Part shown: positions 1 to 9,182 of the stretch, piece after piece | Layout: each line of letters begins with the position of its first letter | Position numbering within the stretch: the stretch's first letter is position 1 | Assembly: GCF_000149955.1 (NCBI RefSeq) | Contig: NC_030987.1 | Coordinates: 1,923,387-1,987,386 of the forward strand | DNA: 64,000 nt | Direction of reading: 5' to 3' | From: Fusarium oxysporum f. sp. lycopersici 4287 | Taxonomy: Eukaryota > Ascomycota > Sordariomycetes > Hypocreales > Nectriaceae | Program-made: the position numbers and the translations under genes | The notes under the pieces: generated by a model | Told to the model about the DNA's origin: nothing | The model's input: the letters and a program-made list of their open reading frames with translations, nothing else | Databases searched by the model: none

Positions 1-738
1 CTTGAACCCCCAGAGGCTGAGTACAGCGTCAAGTTCACATTCCCCGAGGTCGAGAAGCTATCTCCCCCTATTGTACAGATGTCTGAGGTCACTTTTGGTT
101 ATAACAAAGACAACATCTTGCTCCGCAATGTTGACCTGGATGTCCAGCTGGATTCTCGAATTGGTATCGTCGGACCCAACGGTGCGGGTAAGACAACTAT
201 CCTGAAGCTGCTCATTGGTAAACTGGATCCTTCGTCTGGTCTGATCTCGCAACACCCTCGTCTTCGAATTGGATTCTTCGCTCAGCACCACGTTGACGCC
301 CTCGACCTCAATGACAGTGCCGTGGGTTTCATGTCAAAGAACTATCCGGGACGAACAGATGAGGAATACCGTCGGCGACTTGGTGCTTTTGGTATCACCG
401 GCACAACCGGCCTGCAGAAGATGGGATTGCTCTCTGGAGGTCAGAAGTCTCGTGTTGCTTTTGCTTGCCTGGCTCTTACAAACCCGCACATTCTGGTTCT
501 TGACGAACCTTCTAACCATCTTGATATCGAAGCCATGGATGCTTTGGCTGAGGCGCTCAACGAATTCCAGGGTGGTGTGCTGATGGTGTCTCACGACGTC
601 ACAATGTTGCAGACGGTGTGCAAATCGCTGTGGGTTTGTGACGGAGGCACTGTCGAGAAGTTCCCTGGCGATGTTCAGGCGTACAAGAAGAGGATTGCCG
701 CGCAAGCTAATGCTGCAGGTGTTGTTAAGCAGCATTAA
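1..738 (+). CDS. GCN20: GCN20-like ABCF ATPase, C-terminal part (5' truncated by window edge)
   Basis: The frame is open from base 1 and stops at 738, giving the last 245 residues of a soluble tandem ABC ATPase. It contains one complete nucleotide-binding domain: Walker A GPNGAGKT (bases about 172-195), the ABC signature LSGGQKSR (about 434-457), Walker B with LVLDEPSNHLD, and the switch histidine in VSHD. There are no membrane segments, and the single-domain start with no transmembrane part fits the second ABC cassette of an ABCF protein. In yeast Gcn20 partners Gcn1 on the ribosome to activate Gcn2 under amino-acid starvation. The choice of Gcn20 over another ABCF member (New1, Arb1) rests on the overall character of the C-terminal domain and is moderately sure. 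The first ABC domain and start codon lie outside the window. Confidence 0.85.
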   Translation, partial: LEPPEAEYSVKFTFPEVEKLSPPIVQMSEVTFGYNKDNILLRNVDLDVQLDSRIGIVGPNGAGKTTILKLLIGKLDPSSGLISQHPRLRIGFFAQHHVDALDLNDSAVGFMSKNYPGRTDEEYRRRLGAFGITGTTGLQKMGLLSGGQKSRVAFACLALTNPHILVLDEPSNHLDIEAMDALAEALNEFQGGVLMVSHDVTMLQTVCKSLWVCDGGTVEKFPGDVQAYKKRIAAQANAAGVVKQH

Positions 739-1222
739 GTACGTAGCCAAATTGATAAGGCTGATTTTATGGTCCAGAGAGATTTGCCCGATAACTTTGA
801 GACCAGATAACCTATTCTAATGTGTGATACGAGCCGTTCACGTCGCTGATTTCAGCTACTCGCTATTCAGCTGATGAGAGTTTCCTCTCACAAACACAAC
901 AATCAAGATTTGACTCATATTGTCCGACCCTAATGGTACTGATGCATAATGCGAGGTTGTGTTACATGTGATGTCGATAAATTGGGCTCGGACGGATTTC
1001 TATCAGAGCCTCGATGAATAGGCGACAATTCGCACTCAATAGCAACAATGAGCATCGAGTTTCAAACAAGACCCTTTTAAATGATGCACCTACGGATTCT
1101 GCATCTTATTTTTATCAAAGCTCCAACTCCCTTCCTACAAAAAACTTAACTGCGCGCAGCGCTTCAGCTTTAACAAGGAATACTCAACACTCACATATCT
1201 TCGGTCTCAATCATTGCCTATC
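739..1222. other. Intergenic: ABCF 3' flank and promoter of the small Cys4 gene
   Basis: No coding sequence is supported here. The last about 80 bases before the ATG at 1223 carry a CAA/CTC-rich leader. An open frame runs through this stretch but has no coding character. Confidence 0.5.
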
Positions 1223-1576
1223 ATGTCAGAAATGGAAGGCGTCGTGGCCACCCAGGCGGTCGTCGCCATGGATATCACAGAACCTGATCCTCACGAAAGC
1301 CGCGACGAAAACAAACCCGCGTTCGATATCAAGAAGCCCAAGCCAACACTCCAAATCCGCGACAATCTACTGTACTGGAAGTGCAACCAAACACTTCACG
1401 ACGGCAGCGTCTGCGGTTCCTACAACGAGCTGGACTTCAAGCAGTGCAAGGACTGCAAGAGCCGACGCGGTATTGGAGATGATGGCACTGACGCCTACGG
1501 CACTAAGATTGCAAAGATCATCTTTGTCAATAACAAGAATGGAGAGGAGCTTTGGCAGTATGCTTCGGAGGAATAG
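1223..1576 (+). CDS. Small acidic Cys4 (zinc-ribbon-like) protein, function unknown
   Basis: An intronless 117-residue frame starts at the first ATG (1223); the codon nine bases upstream is TTG. Residues 1-50 are acidic and probably disordered. Residues 52-83 hold a W-x-C motif with four cysteines at C54, C64, C75 and C78, spaced C-x9-C-x10-C-x2-C, like a degenerate RanBP2-type or zinc-ribbon finger. The C-terminal 35 residues are mixed beta/polar. The Cys spacing and the sequence W-K-C...C-K-D-C suggest one zinc ion, which is inference. There is no signal peptide or membrane segment. I do not recognise a characterised orthologue; the protein could bind RNA or ubiquitin as related fingers do, but nothing here shows it. 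Confidence 0.65.
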   Translation: MSEMEGVVATQAVVAMDITEPDPHESRDENKPAFDIKKPKPTLQIRDNLLYWKCNQTLHDGSVCGSYNELDFKQCKDCKSRRGIGDDGTDAYGTKIAKIIFVNNKNGEELWQYASEE

Positions 1577-3291
1577 GTCAGCTCAAAGATGTCGATGGTT
1601 CAAATGGATGCGAAGTCTATCAGAGAAGACATGAATACAAGGCGAAGGAGAACTCAATGGTCATTTGCGCGCTAGAGATGTCGCTTTTGCCTCAAACTTT
1701 TACGAATCATGAGAAATGGATCAGATTTGGTTTTAGAGGTGGCTTATAGGTGTCGACATGTTGTTCCTCAAAGGAACCTCCGAGCAACATCTACTACAGA
1801 GGGCACAATAGGTTTCCCCCCAAGCTTTTCAAATTATACCTGTTACAGGAGGACTTCTTCTTTCATCGCTAAGGAGTCTTCCTAAAAGCCATTCAGTTGT
1901 GCATGAATACATGTGTTTCGTGACAATCTGAGACTTCCAAAGAGAAGTCACATCATGGACTTTACTACCGTCCGTCTAGCGGAGAGCATCCTAGAGCCAG
2001 ATCAGTAGACTTAGGTGATATACATCCACTTGCCATGTGCAACGACTCCCTATAATATGTAAATACTCTTTACTCTTCACTTGGCGAAGCAGGGGTAGCC
2101 TACTGGTTGTTATGTAACTAGACTTTCGTCCGGTCTCTAATCTTTTACACCATATGGATTCTTCCTACGCTCTTTTGGTTCGCTTGACCTGACAGCTGGC
2201 GAGAGTATGTAAGCTGTTATATGTAGTAATTCAAGGACTGAACACTCAAGCCGCAGGGAACAAGATAACCTCTGACCTTGAACCAAGGTGCTGAAAACCA
2301 TTACATAAGTCTTTTTGTCGTTTAGGATAGAGATATTGGGGTTTGTTGCCTCCCCTAGCCGAGGTAGGCAGATTGTAGCTGAGACTGATTGGCGCCTAGG
2401 TTCAGATTAACATCAATATGTGCATTGAAGAACCAATGGCTATCAAGTAGGAAAGACGATGCAAATTGAAAGCGTTCAAGGCAATTGGAGCCTTACTTCA
2501 CTGATGGGTATTTTCTACTGTGTATCTTGGTACATACAGATATAAACTTGAAGATTCTCTTACTGTGTAATCGCCTCATTTTGAAATGCTGGTCGCCCGA
2601 AGACGTATGTTCATCTCGGATGGTCAAATCGCCCAATTTACCAGTGGCGCAAGTTTTGCTGGCACTCCATCAGATGGCGATCTGGCGATACTTCACATAC
2701 TGGGCTGCCAGCGTGGCTGGCCTCAACGGCGCGTAGTTGTAACTTTAACAACGGCTCGATTCGGGGCAATTAAGCTTACTAAATATATAAGTTAGAGTTC
2801 TATAGGTAGTTTCTTCTTTTATTTCAGCTGTATTACAAGAATTCACCACTTCCATTCTTAATATGCATCTGGAGATAAAATGGCGGGCTGCTATTTCCTC
2901 CTCTCCATCGGCAGTGACAGGTGCAGATTCATTGGCGTGCCTGCCACTGCGGGACCCTTCAGGCGGCGCCTTGCCCTTCTGAACGCGTGCACGGACCAAG
3001 AGGTAAACAAGTGAGAGTGCTTACTGGTCCAATGGCCTGGAAGGAACCGCCCTGCCCCTTGTTTACCCCCCCTGCTGGGCCCTGGAGCCGTGGCGGTGAA
3101 CAATTTCACCCTCTACCCTCCAGCTCCAAACAAAAATCAACATCGCCCTTTGGTCTCCTTCCAACCCAACCCAACCCACTCTTGTCCTCCTCCGTCAAAG
3201 CTAGGTCTACTTCAGCTCTTCGACGACTTCGGCCCATTTCTCTCCTCCTTCTCTCTACTCCTCCAGATTACATTCATCCACACTCATCAAC
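1577..3291. other. 1.7-kb intergenic region upstream of beta-tubulin
   Basis: No convincing gene is present; the open frames are short and lack conserved motifs. The last 250 bases (about 3040-3291) are strongly CT-rich with CCCAACCCAACCCA and TCTCTCCTCCTTCTCTC tracts, the usual core promoter and leader of a highly expressed fungal gene, and end in the CATCAAC-ATG start context. Confidence 0.5.
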
Positions 3292-4961
3292 ATGCGTGAG
3301 ATTGTAAGTACCTCTCTTTTTAAGTTCGTGTTGTGCTGTTGCACGCGTTGAGTTTATCATGCCCCTGATTCTACCCCGCTGGGCGGTGGCAGCTCAACGA
3401 CAATGCACGATAGCTACCAGCTTTACCATACCTTCTGTCAAGACAAGAAGCTAATCAGATCTCTTCTCTACAATAGGTTCACCTCCAGACCGGTCAGTGC
3501 GTAAGTGCTCATCGCTTCCTCAACGTCGCATGCGGGGGATGCTCACAATGTTTATCAGGGTAACCAAATCGGTGCTGCTTTCTGGCAAACCATCTCTGGC
3601 GAGCACGGCCTCGACAGCAATGGTGTCTACAACGGTACCTCCGAGCTCCAGCTCGAGCGCATGAGTGTCTACTTCAACGAGGTATGCATTAACAGTCAAT
3701 GTCAAGAATTCCCAAGCTCACACAACTAGGCCTCTGGCAACAAGTATGTTCCCCGAGCCGTCCTCGTCGATCTTGAGCCTGGTACCATGGACGCCGTCCG
3801 TGCTGGTCCCTTCGGTCAGCTCTTCCGTCCCGACAACTTCGTTTTCGGTCAGTCCGGTGCTGGAAACAACTGGGCCAAGGGCCACTACACTGAGGGTGCC
3901 GAACTTGTCGACCAGGTCCTCGACGTCGTCCGCCGTGAGGCCGAGGGCTGCGATTGCCTCCAGGGTTTCCAGATCACCCACTCTCTCGGTGGTGGTACCG
4001 GTGCCGGTATGGGTACTCTGCTCATTTCAAAGATCCGCGAGAAATTTCCCGACCGAATGATGGCCACCTTCTCCGTCGTTCCCTCCCCCAAGGTCTCTGA
4101 CACCGTCGTTGAGCCCTACAATGCTACCCTCTCCGTCCACCAGCTGGTCGAGAACTCCGATGAGACCTTCTGTATCGATAACGAGGCCCTCTACGATATC
4201 TGCATGCGCACCCTGAAGCTGTCCAACCCCTCCTACGGTGACCTCAACTACCTCGTTTCTGCTGTCATGTCCGGTGTCACCACCTGTCTCCGTTTCCCCG
4301 GTCAGCTGAACTCCGACCTCCGAAAGCTCGCCGTCAACATGGTGCCTTTCCCTCGCCTACACTTCTTCATGGTTGGCTTTGCTCCTCTGACCAGCCGTGG
4401 TGCTCACTCTTTCCGCGCAGTCAGCGTTCCTGAGTTGACCCAACAGATGTTCGACCCCAAGAACATGATGGCCGCTTCGGACTTCCGCAACGGTCGCTAC
4501 CTGACCTGCTCGGCCATTTTGTGAGTGAACCCGATTTTGCACATAGGAATTACTTGCTAACTTTATACAGCCGTGGCCGTGTCGCTATGAAGGAGGTCGA
4601 GGACCAGATGCGCAACGTCCAGAACAAGAACTCTTCTTACTTCGTTGAATGGATTCCCAACAACATCCAAACAGCCCTTTGTGCCATCCCTCCCCGAGGA
4701 CTTACGATGTCCTCGACCTTCATCGGAAACTCCACCTCTATCCAGGAGCTCTTCAAGCGTGTTGGTGAGCAGTTCACTGCCATGTTCCGACGCAAGGCTT
4801 TCTTGCATTGGTATACTGGTGAGGGTATGGACGAGATGGAGTTCACTGAGGCCGAGTCTAACATGAATGATCTTGTCTCCGAATACCAGCAGTACCAGGA
4901 TGCTGGTATTGATGAGGAGGAAGAGGAGTACGAGGAGGAGCTCCCTGAGGGCGAGGAGTAA
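3292..4961 (+). CDS. TUB2: Beta-tubulin
   Basis: Five exons: 3292-3303, 3477-3500, 3559-3681, 3730-4520 and 4571-4961, giving 446 residues. The product polymerises with alpha-tubulin into microtubules. The sequence shows the MREI autoregulation start, the tubulin signature GGGTGAGMG (residues about 140-148) and the acidic [15 protein letters not shown] tail. Residues linked to benzimidazole resistance are the sensitive types: Y50, F167, E198, F200 and L240. The first two exons are only 12 and 24 nt, as is usual for tubulin genes of filamentous ascomycetes. All junctions have GT-AG borders and conserve phase. Fusarium species often carry two beta-tubulin genes; which paralogue this is cannot be settled from the window, so the symbol is by family. 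Confidence 0.97.
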
Positions 4962-5390
4962 ACATGCTCCACAATGTGCTGAAATAACTGGCCGCTATGT
5001 TATGTTTGTCGTATAGCCGGCCTGCAACTTCTTTTCGAGTGTAGTTGTTGTAATTCTGGGGTTAAGATATCCTCAATAGTGGCAGTACACTATAGTTGTA
5101 TGAGCCGAATAAAATTCCAAGAGTACTATTGTACCAATTCAATTCTCAAAGATGGTGAACCTAGCACTAACTAATTTAAACTGGTCACAAGCCAGTTTCG
5201 CCGAGTTCTCGAAATGTTTCTGTGACATGAAGTTAAGCATCGGCAATCGGACCACATTGACCGACGGACCCTTGGTGTAAGTTATCATAGTGAGCACGTG
5301 ATGCCATGACTAAGCGCGAAAAGTTGAGCTTGTCAACCTCGTTCGACGAGCCAATACTGCTGCACGCCCACGGCAGCCATCTCGACACCA
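4962..5390. other. Intergenic between beta-tubulin and MrpL6
   Basis: AT-rich 3' flank of tubulin, including AATAAAATT at about 5109, a likely polyadenylation signal, followed by the short promoter of the ribosomal protein gene. No gene is seen. Confidence 0.5.
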
Positions 5391-6290
5391 ATGGCCGCCA
5401 TGTTTACTCCCAGCCGGGGGAGGGCAATTGGACGAGCCATTGCGGCCTCGTCGTCTGGCCCTGTCACCCTCCCTAGCTTCCTGGTGCCAGCATGGCAAGC
5501 GACAGCACCCAAGATCGCATCTTCCCAAGCCGCCATTGCCCTCTTCTCCACGACCTCGAAGCGACCATCCAAGCTGGGAAGAACCCCTCTATCGATCCCT
5601 CCTGGCGTAGAGCTATCTGTTGGCGAGCCGGTTGCGAGCAGGGACTTGACATCATACAAGAAGGTGTACAAGAAAACCATCACTGTAAAGGGACCTTTAG
5701 GTATGAGGGAACGGCATGTAGAAATGAGGGGAACAATTGCTAACGGATGTTAGGAGAGCTTGACCTGGAAGTTCCGGAATATGTGCAGGTGACGCAAGAT
5801 CCTGAGGCCAAGGTGGTGTCGTTGAATGTCCAGGACACTGACGCCAAGGACCAAAAAGCCATGTGGGGTATGTTCACCGGTTATCATCACGCTTGATGGC
5901 ATTGGGGCTGACAATTGGATAGGAACAACATGGTCTTACCTAAGGAACTATATAATGGGTGTCTCGGAAGGGCACACGGCCATTCTCCGTCTCGTCGGTG
6001 TCGGTTATAGAGCGAGTGTCGAAGAGCGAGGTGCTAAAGAGGAATTTCCTGGGCAGCGCTTCCTGTGCCTCAAGCTCGGGTTTACTCATCCTGTCGAGGA
6101 GGGCATCCCTCGCGGCGTGACCGTGACAACTCCTGCGCCTACACGTATCCTGATTGAGGGAATTGACCGCGAGACCATCATGTCGTTTGCTGGACGAGTT
6201 CGCATGTGGCGTCCTCCGGAGCCTTACAAGGGCAAGGGCGTGTTTATTAACGACCAGACGATCAAGCTGAAGCAGAAGAAGATCAAATAG
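5391..6290 (+). CDS. MRPL6: Mitochondrial 54S large-subunit ribosomal protein L6 (uL6m)
   Basis: Three exons: 5391-5700, 5754-5867 and 5923-6290, 263 residues. The N-terminal about 60 residues are rich in Arg, Ser and Ala without acidic residues, as expected for a matrix-targeting presequence; a second Met lies three codons in. The body shows the uL6 layout: SKLGRTPLSIPPGVEL, then TVKGPLGEL with the conserved G-P-L-G turn, and the second fold LVGVGYRA, with LGFTHPV. The C-terminal KGKGVFINDQTIKLKQKKIK is the typical basic L6 end. The 53- and 55-bp introns both split a glycine codon after its first base. It acts in the mitochondrial large ribosomal subunit near the sarcin-ricin loop (family knowledge). 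Confidence 0.93.
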
Positions 6291-6484
6291 AGAGGTGGTA
6301 TGTGGGAATTTATACTGGCCAGCTTGGTGGCTTGGCCTATTGGACGCAGCTGGCGTGTGTATTCTAGTATCATGTACAGATTTGTGTGTACTATTTGACG
6401 AGGCATATACAAAACTACACTTTCTGCTTTGAAATTCTCGCTTTCATTCAAGTCATGTCCGTTTGTTTTCCTATTTATTTTTCC

Positions 6485-7711
6485 TTACGACTGCTTGGCG
6501 CTCAGAACCTCTTGAACAGCTTCGAGAACCTTGCCGTGAACAGCAGCAGGAGCAGCAATGACGCCCTTGTTGTTGGCCAGAGTGCGTCCTACGCTGAAGT
6601 CGAGACGCTTTCCGTGAATGTCAGTCACTTGGCCACCAGCCTCACGAACAATGAGATCACCGGCAGCGTGATCCCAGATCTTCTCCTGATATGTGGCCTT
6701 GACAGGCAGACGGAGGTAGATGTCGCCAGCACCGCGGGCAATAGAGCCATACTTAGCCTGGCTGTCCATGCGGACACTTTCCTGGGTGATACCAAGCTTC
6801 TTCGAGATAAGAGCTTGGTCATCATGCGCTGAGTGGCCTGCCTCAACGCTCTCGCAGAAGGTAGCCTTGGAGAGGTCATCAATGCTTCGCATGGAGATAG
6901 GCTTCTCAGCAGCAAGAGCGCCAGAAGTAAGAGGCCGGCTGTTCGCGCCACGGCCCTGCACAGCAGAGAAAACAACACCACGACCCTCATCGGTGGCATT
7001 AGAGCCAATGTCGGAGGTCAGACGGGCTGAATCGTCAACTGGAAGGTTAGGGCAGCCAAGGACACCGACCTTGACGTCGCCATCGACCATGAGACCAAGG
7101 CAGACAGCGTATTGTCCACCACGGAGGAAGCCCTTTGTTCCGTCAATGGGATCAATTGCCCAGATACGACCGCTGGAACCACCCTGGCTGCCACCTCTGT
7201 CGATCAATTCCAACATATCGTCGACATCCTTAATAGGACCACCGAGTTGCTTCTCAGCATCTTCATTGTCGAGCTTTGTAGAGCTGACGAGCTCCCAGAT
7301 AGTCTGCTTCAGGTTCGCATCGTCACGGAGCTGCGCAGCCTCCTCCTCGGCGACGATAGCGTCGTCGGGGAAGTTGTGGCGGAGAGCGGCGATGATGAGG
7401 GCCTGGGCGCCAAAGTCGCCAATGGTGACAGGGCTCTTGTCATTTTTGTCAACGGTTCCCTTTGCCTTTTCGTGGAAGACGCGCTTGGTAAGGATCGTAG
7501 CACGCTGAACGGCCAATTGGGCGATCTGAAGCTCTGAGGCGTAGGATGGAGAAGCCATGGTTGTGAGCGGTCGTTGGAGAAGGATAAGATGGGAAGAGAG
7601 TTGGCGGAGACGGGGGATGAAGGCTGGCGAAATAAGGATAGCCAGGATGAGGGTCAATAAGAAAAGAATAAAGAATCTAGAGAAGAAGAACTTTGGCGTA
7701 GCAGTGGGCAT
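6485..7711 (-). CDS. HAL2: 3'(2'),5'-bisphosphate nucleotidase (Hal2/Met22)
   Basis: Intronless. The core protein from the ATG at 7558 is 357 residues, the same length as yeast Hal2, and sits in a good context (ACAACCATGG). The frame is also open up to an ATG at 7711, giving 408 residues with a hydrophobic stretch at about residues 12-32. The enzyme removes the 3' phosphate from 3'-phosphoadenosine 5'-phosphate in sulfate assimilation and is a target of sodium and lithium in yeast. The sequence shows the inositol-monophosphatase-fold motifs: EEEAAQLR, metal-binding DPIDGTKGFLRGG, and the second metal motif KIWDHAAGDLIVREAGG. I regard the 357-residue product as certain and the extended form as possible. 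The divergent neighbour is Fmc1. Confidence 0.93.
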   Translation of the reverse strand: MPTATPKFFFSRFFILFLLTLILAILISPAFIPRLRQLSSHLILLQRPLTTMASPSYASELQIAQLAVQRATILTKRVFHEKAKGTVDKNDKSPVTIGDFGAQALIIAALRHNFPDDAIVAEEEAAQLRDDANLKQTIWELVSSTKLDNEDAEKQLGGPIKDVDDMLELIDRGGSQGGSSGRIWAIDPIDGTKGFLRGGQYAVCLGLMVDGDVKVGVLGCPNLPVDDSARLTSDIGSNATDEGRGVVFSAVQGRGANSRPLTSGALAAEKPISMRSIDDLSKATFCESVEAGHSAHDDQALISKKLGITQESVRMDSQAKYGSIARGAGDIYLRLPVKATYQEKIWDHAAGDLIVREAGGQVTDIHGKRLDFSVGRTLANNKGVIAAPAAVHGKVLEAVQEVLSAKQS

Positions 7712-8414
7712 ACAAGGCAACGAAATGTAAGCTAAGTAGCTACTAAGTAACGTGGGATGGCGCAATTGTCCTTGTGTTTTTTATGGTGGTGTTAGAGCTT
7801 AGAGCAGACACTGGTTGGTCTCTTTCGGGCCGTCGGGCGGGTCGTCGGGCTCTAGATGAAGGCAATTGGGCCTAATTAGAGTGGGATGTGGATTGATTGA
7901 TTGATCTGAGAGACGAAGAGGAAGAGAAAAAGAAGTGGGATGAGCTGTTGAGAAGTCTGAAGTCTGAGTATGTAAGCTGCGACGTTAAAAGAGTTGTTTC
8001 AGTTATGGTGTAACTGGAAGCGGAATACAGCTCGAATGCGTCAATTAAATCAAGATTTATTTCAAAAGAAGCCAAAACATGTCAAACAGAAAAGTCAAGT
8101 TACCTAGATTTATCATTATATACATCCATAATGGAAGCTCTATTGCCAAGGTAGTCCTACAATGGCAAGATAGCTCTCTCAAGCCAACCCCGCCATCAGA
8201 ACTCCGATATCGATGAGGAGGGGCATCTCTCTCTCTCCCATCCCCACTAACAGTTTTTCCCCTGCTCGTAGCGGAACCACCCGATTGGCTGGACTTTTCA
8301 AGCATCAATTCTGCCCAGTTCATACAATCAATCAATCTCAAGGCGTCATCTCAACTTGACATTCAACACGATCGATCCTCTTTGTCTCCCTCCGACCAAC
8401 CACTGTCACCCGAA
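7712..8414. promoter_or_regulatory. Divergent promoter region, HAL2 (-) / FMC1 (+)
   Basis: About 700 bases separate the two starts. It contains a short GATT triplication (about 7893-7904) and purine runs, but no supported gene. CT-rich blocks lie just upstream of the Fmc1 ATG. Confidence 0.4.
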
Positions 8415-8732
8415 ATGGCCTCTTCTCCAGCCTCACTACGCTCTCTCTACCGCTCCCTCCTTCGCGAGCTACCACCTCGACCCATTCTCGCCTCACCACG
8501 CTCTCCTCTTCACTCCCGCCTTCGAGATTCCTTTTCTTCCAGCTCCAAAGCGGCGACATCGCAAGACGCCCGCGCCCACGCTGCTGCCCAAGCCATCGCC
8601 TATCTCCGATCTCAGCGCATGTATGCCACGTTACTCGAGCGTTATAACCCTGGTATGGGTATGGATGAGGAGGAGCGTGTTCGCTTGACTGCTAGGAGGG
8701 TCGGCATGGATTTGCCAGTTGAGTACAAGTAA
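8415..8732 (+). CDS. FMC1: ATP synthase assembly factor Fmc1, LYR-family
   Basis: An intronless 105-residue protein. The first ATG is at 8415 in AAATGG context; an in-frame upstream codon is TTG and not used. Residues 8-17 (LRSLYRSLLR) hold the L-Y-R motif that binds mitochondrial acyl-carrier protein. The C-terminal part has the Fmc1 hallmark: YATLLERYNPG followed by MDEEERVRLTARRVG. In yeast Fmc1 is a matrix protein needed with Atp12 to assemble the F1 sector at high temperature. There is no separate cleavable presequence beyond the basic amphipathic N-terminus. Length and motifs match the family well. Confidence 0.88.
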   Translation: MASSPASLRSLYRSLLRELPPRPILASPRSPLHSRLRDSFSSSSKAATSQDARAHAAAQAIAYLRSQRMYATLLERYNPGMGMDEEERVRLTARRVGMDLPVEYK

Positions 8733-9182
8733 ATGGTTGACGACGAAATGAAAATGGGAAAAGAGACGGGAAAGGGGATGGAAAAGGGCTTCAAGGACCA
8801 TGAATCATCAAAGAGAAACGAACCATGACTTATCAAGCCATCGAATGAATCTAAACACCAAGCGCCAAGCGATTTCAACAGCGAATCTACAGATGGGAGA
8901 ATAGGCCAGATGGCATCCAGCACTCAAGAATATGGCGGTGGAGAAAAAGGCTTAGATTCAGCCCACACCCTTCAGTGTACGAATAAGTGTATGGAACAGA
9001 AAAGACAGACGCAATACCCGGGCATCACTCGATTATGAAGAACATCCATTTCGTCATCATATCTCATATAAAAGGACATCTTTGGTCCAGGATCAACAAA
9101 TTATATACAGAATAATATCGTTTCCAATCATCAAGCCCATTTGGCTCAGGGGTATCAACTTCTACTCATTTCACTTAACGTT
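8733..9182. other. Convergent 3' flanks of FMC1 and the 1168-residue gene
   Basis: A 450-base spacer between convergent genes, with AT-rich stretches. No gene is seen. Confidence 0.45.

Noticed and set aside
2485..2999. Possible small genes upstream of beta-tubulin
   Set aside because: Frames are short, on both strands and without conserved motifs or splice-compatible partners.
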